From: Strigamia acuminata
Taxonomy: Eukaryota > Arthropoda > Chilopoda > Geophilomorpha > Linotaeniidae
Assembly: GCA_949358305.1 (NCBI GenBank)
Contig: OX442315.1
Coordinates: 15,216,427 to 15,280,426 of the forward strand
DNA: 64,000 nt
Direction of reading: 5' to 3'
Part shown: piece after piece, positions 10,728-20,600 of the stretch
How the letters are laid out: each line of letters starts with the position of its first letter
Numbering within the stretch: the stretch's first letter is position 1
Translations under genes and position numbers: made by a program
Notes under the pieces: generated by a model
What the model was told of the DNA's origin: nothing
What the model saw: the letters and a program-made list of their open reading frames with translations, nothing else
The model's database searches: none

Positions 10728-12089
10728 ATGCCGTTCAGGAAGTCAGCTCAGAGCCTTGAAGAAATGTCTTTGCAAACTGTGCTCGTTAATTTCGATAAGC
10801 TGAAAGACGAATTAGTGAATCAACCTTTCGTATTTATTGACAAAATTTATCGACATGAGCAATTCAAACGACTTTGTCGGGAAAAAGCGAGGGTAAAAGA
10901 GTCTATCACTGGATGTTTACCGTCAAAAATCTTCCTTCAAGCAGGTAGCAGAATGTTAACCGATTTGCACATGTTCGATTTGACGATAGGGCCTTTGTTG
11001 GACAGGATTGCACAAGTTTGTACAAATCTCGTCGATTTAACCGTACACGCCGCTGTGGACAGAATTTCTTCTCGATCGCTGATCGAACTTACGCGAAATT
11101 TACCACAACTTAGACGTCTTAAACTTGAGAGAAGGCTAGAATGTACCGATGAAGTTTTAACGACAATCGCTGAGAATTGTCCACTGTTAACCCATCTCGA
11201 TCTGTCTTATTGCGACTATTTTTCGGGCGTCGGCTGCGCTTCACTGCATCGCTGCAAGAAACTCGAGTATTTGAAAATCATGCATTGTTTTGGTGTCAAA
11301 GCCAGGATGCTTCTTCATATGATGAACCAACTGCCACTTTTGCAAGTGTTTGACAATTCCTACTGGAAAGAGTTGTACGATCTGCTAGAAAAACAATTCA
11401 GATCAGCGGAAAATTTGCACGCATATTCTTTAGTAGAAATACCAGGTCGAATTCTCGCGAAAGCAGACAACATCACATTTCTGACGAGCACTTTTCCAAA
11501 TGTACCTCGTTTAAATATTTCGGATTGGAATTTTTTCATGTCTTTGTGCAGTGGTGAACACGAAATACTGCAACGTATAACCCGCTTAAATCTGAAGATG
11601 GTTGAAACGAGTGATGTTTCTGTTTTAGCTCGCTGTTGTCCAATGTTAGAAGAATTAGAATTGAATTCTTTTTTTATTTTTAGTGAAACCGACAACATCG
11701 AGATTGCATTCAAGAATTTACGAGACCTATTCATTTATCACATGTCCCCAATTGATATTTCTGAGTTACAATTGGGAATGTTTTTGATGCAGTGTCGCCG
11801 TTTAGAAAGATTCCGTATTTTTTTCTGTGATGCATTGACTGACAATGTGATTTTAGATCTGATGGAACTGAATGCATTGCCTAATCTACAAGTTTTAGCT
11901 TTGTACCATTGTAATTCAGTAAGTTTGAAATCGATCTCGAAGTTTACACAAATGAGAAGTTCTTTCAATAAGTTAACATGTTTATGTTGTCGGAAGATTA
12001 ACCGTTCGGCTGGGCAGGAATATCAAAGGTTTGTGAAAAGTAACAACTTGGATTTCGAAGTTGATATAATTAATCTAAATATTCTTTAA
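10728..12089 (+). CDS. LRR protein, F-box/FBXL- or AMN1-like, tandem copy 3
   Basis: Single-exon, 453 residues from 'MPFRKSAQSLEEMSLQ'. Very close to copy 1, with a 4-residue insertion near position 50 (KARVKESITG versus KEPIIG) and a C-terminus that ends VDIINLNIL because the last codons differ. The LRR pattern is as in copy 1. Possible SCF-type adaptor; role inferred. An upstream in-frame ATG at 10650 exists as in copy 1. Confidence 0.85.
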   Translation: MPFRKSAQSLEEMSLQTVLVNFDKLKDELVNQPFVFIDKIYRHEQFKRLCREKARVKESITGCLPSKIFLQAGSRMLTDLHMFDLTIGPLLDRIAQVCTNLVDLTVHAAVDRISSRSLIELTRNLPQLRRLKLERRLECTDEVLTTIAENCPLLTHLDLSYCDYFSGVGCASLHRCKKLEYLKIMHCFGVKARMLLHMMNQLPLLQVFDNSYWKELYDLLEKQFRSAENLHAYSLVEIPGRILAKADNITFLTSTFPNVPRLNISDWNFFMSLCSGEHEILQRITRLNLKMVETSDVSVLARCCPMLEELELNSFFIFSETDNIEIAFKNLRDLFIYHMSPIDISELQLGMFLMQCRRLERFRIFFCDALTDNVILDLMELNALPNLQVLALYHCNSVSLKSISKFTQMRSSFNKLTCLCCRKINRSAGQEYQRFVKSNNLDFEVDIINLNIL

Positions 12090-12449
12090 CAAAAATAAAT
12101 TGTTGTTTTCCCAACTGATAAATTTACAGTTGTAATTATCTGATTTATTCATACTGCTCATTTCATTCAATTTTTAAGACTAATTTCAAAAAGAACTTTA
12201 TTTGTTTTCCTGCTTAGTATTCTGCATTATAAAAGAAATTACAGGTGATAAAGTGCATACACACATTATGAAATACACATATGGTAAAGCATTAGCTTTG
12301 TTAAGAAATAATTATCCTTCCATTGCAATTTGAATGGACACAGTATACATAGTACTAAAATTTATTTACAGAATTTATAAAAAAATAAATACACTTTTCT
12401 GCCCATCATAACTTAAATAAATTCAGTTTTAGTATTAAAAATAAACGTT

Positions 12450-12521
12450 CTCCCCGACAGGGAATCGAACCCTGGTCTCCCGCGTGACAGGCGGGGATAC
12501 TAGCCACTATACTATCGAGGA
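12450..12521 (-). tRNA. tRNA-Asp (GTC), copy 3
   Basis: 72-nt tRNA on the minus strand, anticodon GTC, consensus T arm GGTTCGATTCC. The D loop reads AGTGGCTAGTA instead of AGTGGTTAGTA, a loop change expected to be tolerated. Confidence 0.93.
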
Positions 12522-12774
12522 TACACCATACTCTATTTCCAGAGATAATTTCACATTTCAAGTAATTCAGAATACGTATAAAAAGATCTTAGATGTGTAG
12601 AAATTAATCCCTCAAGTACGTAATACAATTAAATCATAAAGATTTTTATAATCTTATTTATATCATGAAATGATTATTTCTATCTTTCAGTTTCACATCG
12701 GGTTCTGAAGTTACCGTAAACGCAATACAACGCGGGTCTAAATGGACTAAATCAACATCACTAAATTTTACTGC

Positions 12775-13235
12775 AACAATATTCATACTCACTTTGCACA
12801 ACAGGCTTTCCGTTTACCACCACAAGTTTTCACACTTCCACAAAGCGCTGGTTGTTAGTTGATGAGACTGCAGTCTGGGATATTTTATGACGTCATTTCA
12901 GTAACGAGTTCTACTCGGGAGTTAGAGAGCTAACAAGTAAGTGGTGTTTTCGAATTTAGTTTTATTTGTGTTTTTTGATAATTTGACAGTTTCGTAAAAG
13001 AAATGGTGGAGGGGAAGAGGAGTAGGGAGAAATATTATTATGTTTATCCGTTTTTTGCTTTTTAAATGAATTCTTATGGTTTTATTTTTTTTTTTTACTC
13101 CTTTTTTAGTTGAATGCGTTTTAGCCGGTGAGTAACGTGGTAGTGGCATTCCCGACGAGACTGAACTGCGGAAAATGGAATACGACTTTCCCATCAACGC
13201 GAAATTAAAGGCGGCTTTGATCAGTGGGACGGATC
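12775..13235 (+). pseudogene. Compressed relic of the Tudor gene (unit 3)
   Basis: Same three blocks as unit 2: upstream region (12775-12850), the TGACGTCA intron/first-exon block (12870-13060; frame MVEGKRSREKYYYVYP), and exon 17 sequence (13108-13235) that extends further than in the other units, to the Tudor GGCGGCTTTGATC segment. It ends 70 bp from the stop of the C8orf76-like gene. Confidence 0.75.
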
Positions 13236-13307
13236 CACTGTTAAAAATCAAGCTGCATTCATTTCCATGTGTTTAAACTTACAGCTTAGCAAAAAATGTT
13301 GTTTTTT

Positions 13308-14586
13308 TTATTGTTTATAGAAATGGTCGAGCCACGAGAACCAAATTACATCGAATTCTTGATTTTCCCTACTAGAAATGTCATCAAATTGCGATTTTTC
13401 GTCGTCGTCTTTTCGAATATCGCGACTCATGTGCTGAAATATTACAATAAATCGTTAAAAATTGCATAAATAGTTAATGATATCATGTATTACGTCATCT
13501 GCAGTTGATAAAAATGGAGCTGGTAATGAGAATGATTGGATTTTCGCATTAATCTGTGAAGAAAACGCATGAACATTGTATAAAAAATTTAAACAAATTA
13601 GAAAAGAATTGGAAATTTTACCTGTTTCTTCATTTCTTGCTTCGTTTGGAAGTTAAAATGTCGCGGGTTATTCTCAATTGTGTCTATTAGCAGCCTGAAA
13701 TTATAAATAAGTAATAAAAAATTCCTAATTATTCAAAAAAAATATTAATTTTTTTAATAATTTAAATTACCTGGATCTTATAAAGCATGATACTATTCGT
13801 AAAATTATATTGTAATGATTGATTGATGACAAATTGGCATTAATGTTGATGTTTGAGCCCAACGAATTGACATATGCGGTGCCTAAATTCAACCAATATT
13901 CGTAACATACTGGATGATGTTTAAGCACGAATTTCCACGCGTCAATTTCATCTAAAATACAAAATTATTTATCTTTTTCTTCATTTTTAAATCAATATTT
14001 TCCATCAACCTTTAAAATTCCCATTTAAAAAATACATTTCCGCTTTTAATTTCCAAACTGAACACAACTGAGTCGAACTTTTGGCCATCTGCATCTAAAA
14101 ATGGAAGAAAAAAACGTTTTACAGCCTCAAAAAATACAATAAAATTTTTTTCTTTTACTAATTGATCAATCCCTATGTCTGCACGTGTATAATCTTTTAA
14201 TTTCACAGCGGATCTTATCATTCCTTCAAGAGAATCTCTTCTAATCGTCACATTCGACGGTTCCAACAACGGTATCACATTGGAGTAATTCAAAATGGCT
14301 TCTTCGTATTTTCCTTTGATGTAGAGTCTATCCGCTCGGAATTTGAGTCTGGAAGCGTTTTCAATGGAATCGTCTTTCCCTTCTTCATTGAACCACTAAA
14401 AATAAAATAAAATAAAATATTTTTGTAATTATGTACAAAAGTTGTCGTAATTTCCATGGCAACAAACCAACCAACCTCTGCTGGACATGATTTCGGACTA
14501 TAATTTCCATCGGGAGAAGAATTGAATTTTGTTTTATTACCGGCCTCATCGAATAGTGTGTCGTGGAATTGAGTAACTAGATCCAT
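13308..14586 (-). CDS. C8orf76-like TPR protein
   Basis: Seven exons, all phases closing: 14476-14586, 14159-14395, 14010-14094, 13771-13951, 13622-13694, 13494-13553, 13308-13433; 290 residues. Segments line up with vertebrate C8orf76: 'WFNEEGKDDSIENASRLKFR', 'LYIKGKYEEAILNYSNVIP', 'YEYWLNLGTAYVNSLG', 'SCFIRSRLLIDTIENN', and the end 'WFSWLDHFYKQ'. The family is a poorly studied TPR-like protein without assigned biochemical function. The stop codon overlaps an AATAAA. A stop-codon read-through alternative exists in exon 6, but splicing at 13493 gives the better C-terminus. Its 3' half has been copied twice upstream. It is divergent from the reticulocalbin gene (405 bp). Confidence 0.85.
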
Positions 14587-14990
14587 TTGGCAAACATAAA
14601 TAATTTAACATCTGCATTTTAATTCAATTTAAGCAACGTGCACCAGGATCATGACGATACACGCGATCATCCAATGAGAAAACCCGTCTTAAAACACTTT
14701 CAATCGATTAACCAATAGAAATGTTCATTTTGTATCAACGACGTCTGTGATTAGCTCTTTGATACTTCCGTCTTGCGATTACAGTTATTTGACTCATTTG
14801 GCTTGAAAATTACGGTAATCTTGTAATTAAATATCGGTACTTAGAAATAAAATTCACGAGAAATATCAATTTTGAATTTTCCAAACATCTAACCTGCATT
14901 TTTATTTGTTGCTTATTCTAGTTGTTCTTTATCATGCGCGTGCTTGAGCACTGCCGCTAGAGATTGTTGCCGCCAATAGTGAGCATCGTC
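14587..14990. promoter_or_regulatory. Divergent promoter region, C8orf76-like / RCN2-like
   Basis: 404 bp between two divergent start codons. Contains CCAATGAG (about 14675) and ACCAATAG (about 14710), which look like CCAAT boxes on both strands, and a TGATTAGCTC stretch. No other feature was seen. Confidence 0.45.
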
Positions 14991-16917
14991 ATGGCCGAAT
15001 GGAGCTATCGTTTACAAATTTTCACTTTAATTCTGTGTACGATTTTTGTCGCATCGACGCCGCACACACATCGAAGTAATTTGATGCGGGAACGTGAGAG
15101 CGATGGCGCGTTCAGTCCGAAAGACAAACGTCATTACACAGAAGGCGAACACAATTCAGAATTCGACCATGAAGCGATTCTCGGTATTCAATGAGAAAAT
15201 TCACAAAATGTGGACGAATTAACGGGAGAAATTAATTGTTGGTGTTTTTATTGCGTAGGGAGTAGAGATGTCGCTGAGGAATTCCATCAGCTGAGCCCAG
15301 ACGAAGCGAAAAAAAGGCTTAAAGAAATAGTTGGGAAAATGGATAAAAATTCCGATGGTGTTGTCGATAAAACCGAACTGGTTAATTGGGTTCTGCAATC
15401 GTTTAGGTGAATGAGAATTTAAAAATAATAAATTATGTTTAGAAAATTGTTAATTTTTTTTATTTTTTTTTTAATTTAGATTATTGAGTTTAGAGGAATC
15501 GAAAGAGAGGCTGGAAGAAGCTGATGCGGATGAAGATGGGAAGGTTTCGTGGCCCGAATATATCTCGGAAACGTATGGAATTTCTGATGATGAAGAGGGC
15601 ATGAATAGTCAAGATTTAGCCGAAGAACAAAAGGTGTTAAGTGTGAAAAACAATCTTTAAGATGGAAATGTTCGTTTAAATGTCATTAAAAGGCGAAATG
15701 TTCGTTTAAATGTCATTAAAAGGCGAAATGTTCGTTTAAATGTCATTAAAAGGCGAAATGTTCGTTTAAATATCTTAAAAATTGGCAATTTTCGTTAAAA
15801 TATCTTAAAAATTGGCAATTTTCGTTAAAATATCTTAAAAATTGGCAATTTTTGTTTAAATATCTTAAAAATTGGCAATTTTCGTTTAAATATTTTAAAA
15901 ATTAGCACATAACGTTTTAATGTCGTTAAAATGCACAATTTTGTGTAAACTATGTCGTCAAAAAATGAAAGTCTAAACGTCGTTAAAATGCTAAATTTTT
16001 GGAAAATGTTGTTTCAATGCGAAATTTTCGGAAAAAGTCGTTTCAATCCCAAATTTTTGTGTAAATGTCGTTAAAATGCAAAATTTTTGTTTGAATTATG
16101 TTAAAATATTTAATTTTCTGTAAAATGTCGTTAAAACATTTACTTTTCATTTAAATGTTGTTCAAACGGTAAATATTTGGTCGAATTCCGAAACTTTTGT
16201 ATAAATATCGTTAAAATGCGAATTAGTCGTTTAAATATCGTTAAAATGCGAATTTTTCATTTAAATATGCTCAATATTTATCCTTTTTTCCATCAGATGC
16301 TGAAGGAGGATGACGAAATTTTTAAAGTTTGCGATAAGAATGCGGATGGTCTTTTAACTCCGGAGGAATTTTTAGCATTTACTCATCCGGAAGAACACGA
16401 GCATACGCTTAAAGTCGTATACAAACGAACCATGGATGAAAAAGATTTGAACAGGGACGGAAAATTAACATTTCAGGAATTTATCGGTTCAGAAGGTGAA
16501 AACAATCATTCCAAATCAATTTCTCACTCACTTCTCATCGTTCTACTCATTTTCTAGGCAGACAACACGACAAAGAATGGATTTTATCTGAAAAAGATCG
16601 ATTCGATAATGATTTTGATCGAAATAAAGACGGTCTTTTGAATTACGACGAGATTCTCTTGTGGTTGATACCAAACAGCAAGTGCGGCAGCCGAAAGTTT
16701 ATTTATTTCGAACATTTTTATTGACTAATTATTTATCTATTCAAGGGATGCGGCGGAACAGGAAGCTGATCATTTGATTCAAACTGCCGATGAAGATATG
16801 GATATGGTTTTGAGTTTGAAAGAGATATTGAACAATCATGACGTGTTCGTCGGAAGTGAAATTACAGATTTTGGTCAACATCTTCACAACGTCGACAAAT
16901 TTGACGACGAATTATAG
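14991..16917 (+). CDS. RCN2: Reticulocalbin-2-like EF-hand protein (CREC family)
   Basis: Six exons in phase: 14991-15183, 15259-15406, 15480-15633, 16297-16495, 16558-16681, 16746-16917; 329 residues. A signal peptide is visible (LQIFTLILCTIFVAS). EF-hand loops are seen as DKNSDGVVDKTE, DADEDGKVSWPE, DKNADGLLTPEE, DLNRDGKLTFQE, DRNKDGLLNYDE and a sixth, DEDMDMVLSLKE. The block 'EWILSEKDRFDNDFDRNKDG' and the end 'FGQHLHNVDKFDDEL' match RCN2/ERC-55. The C-terminal DDEL is an HDEL/KDEL-like ER retrieval signal. Role: low-affinity calcium binding in the secretory pathway lumen (family knowledge). The 663-bp intron 3 holds a tandem repeat. Confidence 0.92.
15664..15905. repeat. 30-bp tandem repeats in RCN2-like intron 3
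   Basis: Four near-perfect copies of a 30-bp unit (GAAATGTTCGTTTAAATGTC...) from 15664, then four to five copies of a related 30-bp unit containing GGCAATTTTCGTT. Decayed versions continue to about 16270. Confidence 0.85.
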
Positions 16918-17685
16918 ACGAATGTTTTTTTTTTTTTAGTATATTTTGTATTACGAATATTGAAATTTTACAAAATGAGAAATTTTACAGTTTCTTAATG
17001 TGTGGAAAAACAATTTTTGGGTTTTTTTGTTTTTTTTAATATTAAAACGATTGAATTTAAAAAAAATAAAAATAAAAATCTAATGTTTTTCGATTGATTA
17101 AATCAAATTTATCAAATCGAAACAACAACATTGTGGACGCAGCTATTTACCTGAGCAATAAATATGCTATTTTCTAGTATAGTTTTTTATTTAACAACAA
17201 ACTTAATTTCTACCTTCGAGCTAAGCCTCGTTTTATTACATTGTAAAAAAGATAATCCAAAACAATTTCCCATGATCCCTCGGTTTACCGCTAAAATTTT
17301 CAAGGTAACCTGAAAACGTGGGATTGACCCAAATCAAGACTACAAATACCTTTAATTCATTATAAACCAAACTAAAACACCAAAAAGCGAAAGGAAATCC
17401 CTTAATTTATAAAATCCAACCAACAACTTGAATAAAATTAACTAATTATTCATATTTGCATTCCACAACTGGCATTTCGTTTCCCACCAACCCCAGGTTT
17501 TCCCAAACCCACAGAAAAAGGACAGAAAAGAAGCGCAACCGGGCTACACCATCGAGTGCGTTTCGTGTCAAAACCGTAATATCTCCCCAAATTCTAACTT
17601 AGAACACTTTTCACCATTTTTTCTCCCACAGGATAAACACTAAAAACACCATATCAAGCCGAATATTGACAGATAAAAGTGCAAA
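16918..17685. other. Intergenic region upstream of the Tudor gene
   Basis: Contains the 3' flank of the RCN2-like gene and the Tudor promoter. The block 17455-17515 (CCACAACTGGCATTTCG and CCACCAACCCCAGG) recurs at 9676 and 12775 inside the tandem units. No RNA gene was seen. Confidence 0.5.
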
Positions 17686-20600
17686 ATGAATGCGGCCGAC
17701 CCGCAACGTTTGTCACTATTTGTGACACACGTGTCGGTCGAAACCACATCCATAAAACTCTGGGCTCAGCTTGATATGAACAAATCGGAACAGATAGAGG
17801 CGTGTTTGGCCGAGTTGGAGCCCAAATTCGAGATAGGTGAAGACAAACCTCACCCCGTCGACATACAAGTGGGCGACATTTGCTGCGCCAAATGCTCCGA
17901 AGACGGAAAATGGTATCGCGCTCGAATTACCACTTTGTCCGGCGTCCTATCCGGCAAAGTCGGCGTGAAATTCATCGATTACGGCAACTCCGAGACGATA
18001 CGTGTCCAGGAGGTCCGCAAAACAGACAATCCCGTGTGGAAAATCACTCCCCAAGCCACAGAATTCATTCTAGCCGGCGTGCGACCTGTCGGAGGACCCT
18101 TGAACGACAAAACCGTCGCGTTTCTCTTAGAAACGCTTCGATACCAAGAAGTCGAAGCGAGAGTCGTGCGGAGAGTCGGCTCCGTGCAAACCGTCAAAGT
18201 TTTCATTCCATACAACGATGTTGTCGAAGATTTGAGTAATTTACTGATAAAAATGGCGCTGGGCGAGAACGAGGGCCACGAATTGAAGTATTCGCAGCAA
18301 AATGTCGAATTAAACGAGGATTGCACCGTTTACATGGCGAACGTGACGTCGTTGGACGAATTCGTGCTCAATTTGACCGACACCGAGGACGATTTGCTGC
18401 AATTGAACGAAGACGTCAACAAATACACGAGCGAAGTCGAGCTGGAAAAACTGAATAATCCGAAGATCGGATCGCTGTGTCTGGCCAAATACTCGCAGGA
18501 CGACGCGTTCTACCGCGCGGAAATCCAGGGCGTCAACAACAACACGTACCGGATCGTGTACGTCGATTACTGCAACGCGGACTTCAAGCCGGCGAGCGAG
18601 TTGTTCGCGATTCCGTCGCAATTGGTGACGCAATTACCGGCGCAAGGACTCAAATGCAGACTCAAAGAGTGGCAAAACATCCCCGAATCGACCGCCATCA
18701 TCCAACTATTCAAGGCCAGGACGGAGGAACACGAACTCAAGTGTCGTTTCCTCACGAAAAACACGGACGACACGTGCACGGTCGAATTACTCGACGCAAA
18801 CAACGTCGATCTGACGGCCCTACTCAAGGAAAGTCGCTCGAAACTCATCCCGAGCGGCTCCAGCGGCTGTCCGAGCTTCGTCCACCAGAAAATGCAAGTC
18901 GGAAACGCGCACGAAGTCGAGATAACTCACGTGGAATCGTTGAACCCGTTCTATGTCCGTTTAATAAGCGTGCGGGAGAGCTACAAGCAGCTGGAGGACC
19001 AGTTGTACATCGAGATGAACGCAGCGGTCAGACCTGTGATGGACAGCGAGGTGGTGAAAGGTCTGGCGTGTGTGGTTCGCAAGAACTTTACGTGGTACCG
19101 CTGTCAAGTGACCCAAATCGTGAGCCCGGGTCTGGCGAAGGTTCAATTCGTGGACGTCGGCGACACCGACGTGGTGCCGACGACGCGGTTGAAGCGTCTA
19201 CCCTCTGCTTACACCCGTGACCCACCGGTGCTGGCAAAGGCGTGTGCGTTGAATAATTGCACACACAACTCGCCAGATTTGAGCTTCGATTTGGAACGAA
19301 TGACGGCGTGCAACTCGCTGTTGGCGGCCATCAAGGGCGAGGAGGACGGGAGGCTTTTGGTGGATTTGTTCAACGTTCTGGCCATCCCGCACGTGGACAT
19401 CAACAAGCAGGTGAACCAACTGACGTGCAGTCAGAGGGTGATGATCGAGGATCCCGAGTTGGAGGACGTGGAGACGGTTTACGTGATGAACGTGGACGAT
19501 AAGGGCGTCGTTTGCGGACAGTTGGCCAAGTTTGCGGTGGATAAGTTGGAGGAGTTGCAGTCGAAGTTGAATTATTGGTATTCGACTTACGGCGGGAAGG
19601 TTGTGGATTCGGAGGATCGGTTTTGCTGCACGGATTTCTCGGAGGACGGGATGTTTTATCGGGGGGAGATTTTGAGGGAGGTTGGAGGGGAGTTGGAGGT
19701 TTATTTTGTTGATTATGGGAACGTGGAAGTGAAGGCGAAGGAGAGGGTTAAGAAGTTGAATCCGTCGTTCGCGGGAATGCCGAGGCATGTGGTGAAGATG
19801 AAGTTGATCGGGGAGGATTTTTTGGTGGATCAGGAGTTTAAGAATGTGTTTATGGAGGCGACTATGGAGGTGAAGTTTGTGGTTAGGAGTAAGAGGATGA
19901 GTTATTTTTTGATTACGGCGAATCCGATGAATGGCGCGGTTAAAATCAAGATGGCGGATCTGCAGATTAACCAGTCGGGAATGAAGGTTGAGAGAGTTGG
20001 GGCCGAGAGGTTGACGAAGTCGAGTGGGAAGTATTTGGCGCCGGTTTTAGGTAGGTTGTTTGTGTTTTGTGGGGTTTGAGTGGTTTTTTTTTTTGTTTTT
20101 TTAATTTTTTTTTTTTGGTTTTAGGTGATAGAGAGGATGTGATTGTAACGCATTGTGTGAGTCCTTGTTTGATCGGGTGCCAACTCCAAAAAAATGCAGT
20201 GAATTTGCGGGATTTGTGCGAAGTGACGACGTCTAGTGCAAAAGATGGTGATTCGAAGGTAAATTGAGTGTTCCGTAAGATTTTTATTTAAGAAAAGAGT
20301 TTTTGTTTTGAAACAAGGACCTAAAACAATCTAAAAAACGTCAGAAGAATTTTTTTTACAGATTTTTCTCATTAGAATTGATGTTTTTTGAATATTTTAG
20401 ATGGTTTTTCGATTTTTCTGATGGGTTTTGATGTTTTTTAAATTATTTTTGAATTATTTTGTTGATTTTTGATGATTTTTAAATGATTTTTGAATTTTTT
20501 GACGAGTTTAGATGTTTTTTTATTATTATTTTTCGATTTTTCTTATGTTTTTGATGTTTTTTATACAGAAAAGGAAATTGCAGACGCCATTTGTCGGCCA

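Larger units (their letters stand above)
10468..13818. repeat. Tandem segmental duplication, unit 3
   Basis: Third unit, about 3.35 kb: copied TRAPPC12 tail, LRR gene 3, tRNA-Asp, longest Tudor relic, then the 3' half of the intact C8orf76-like gene. Here the boundary sequence continues into complete exon 4 and exons 1-3, so unit 3 holds the parental arrangement on its right side, as unit 1 does on its left. Confidence 0.85.
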
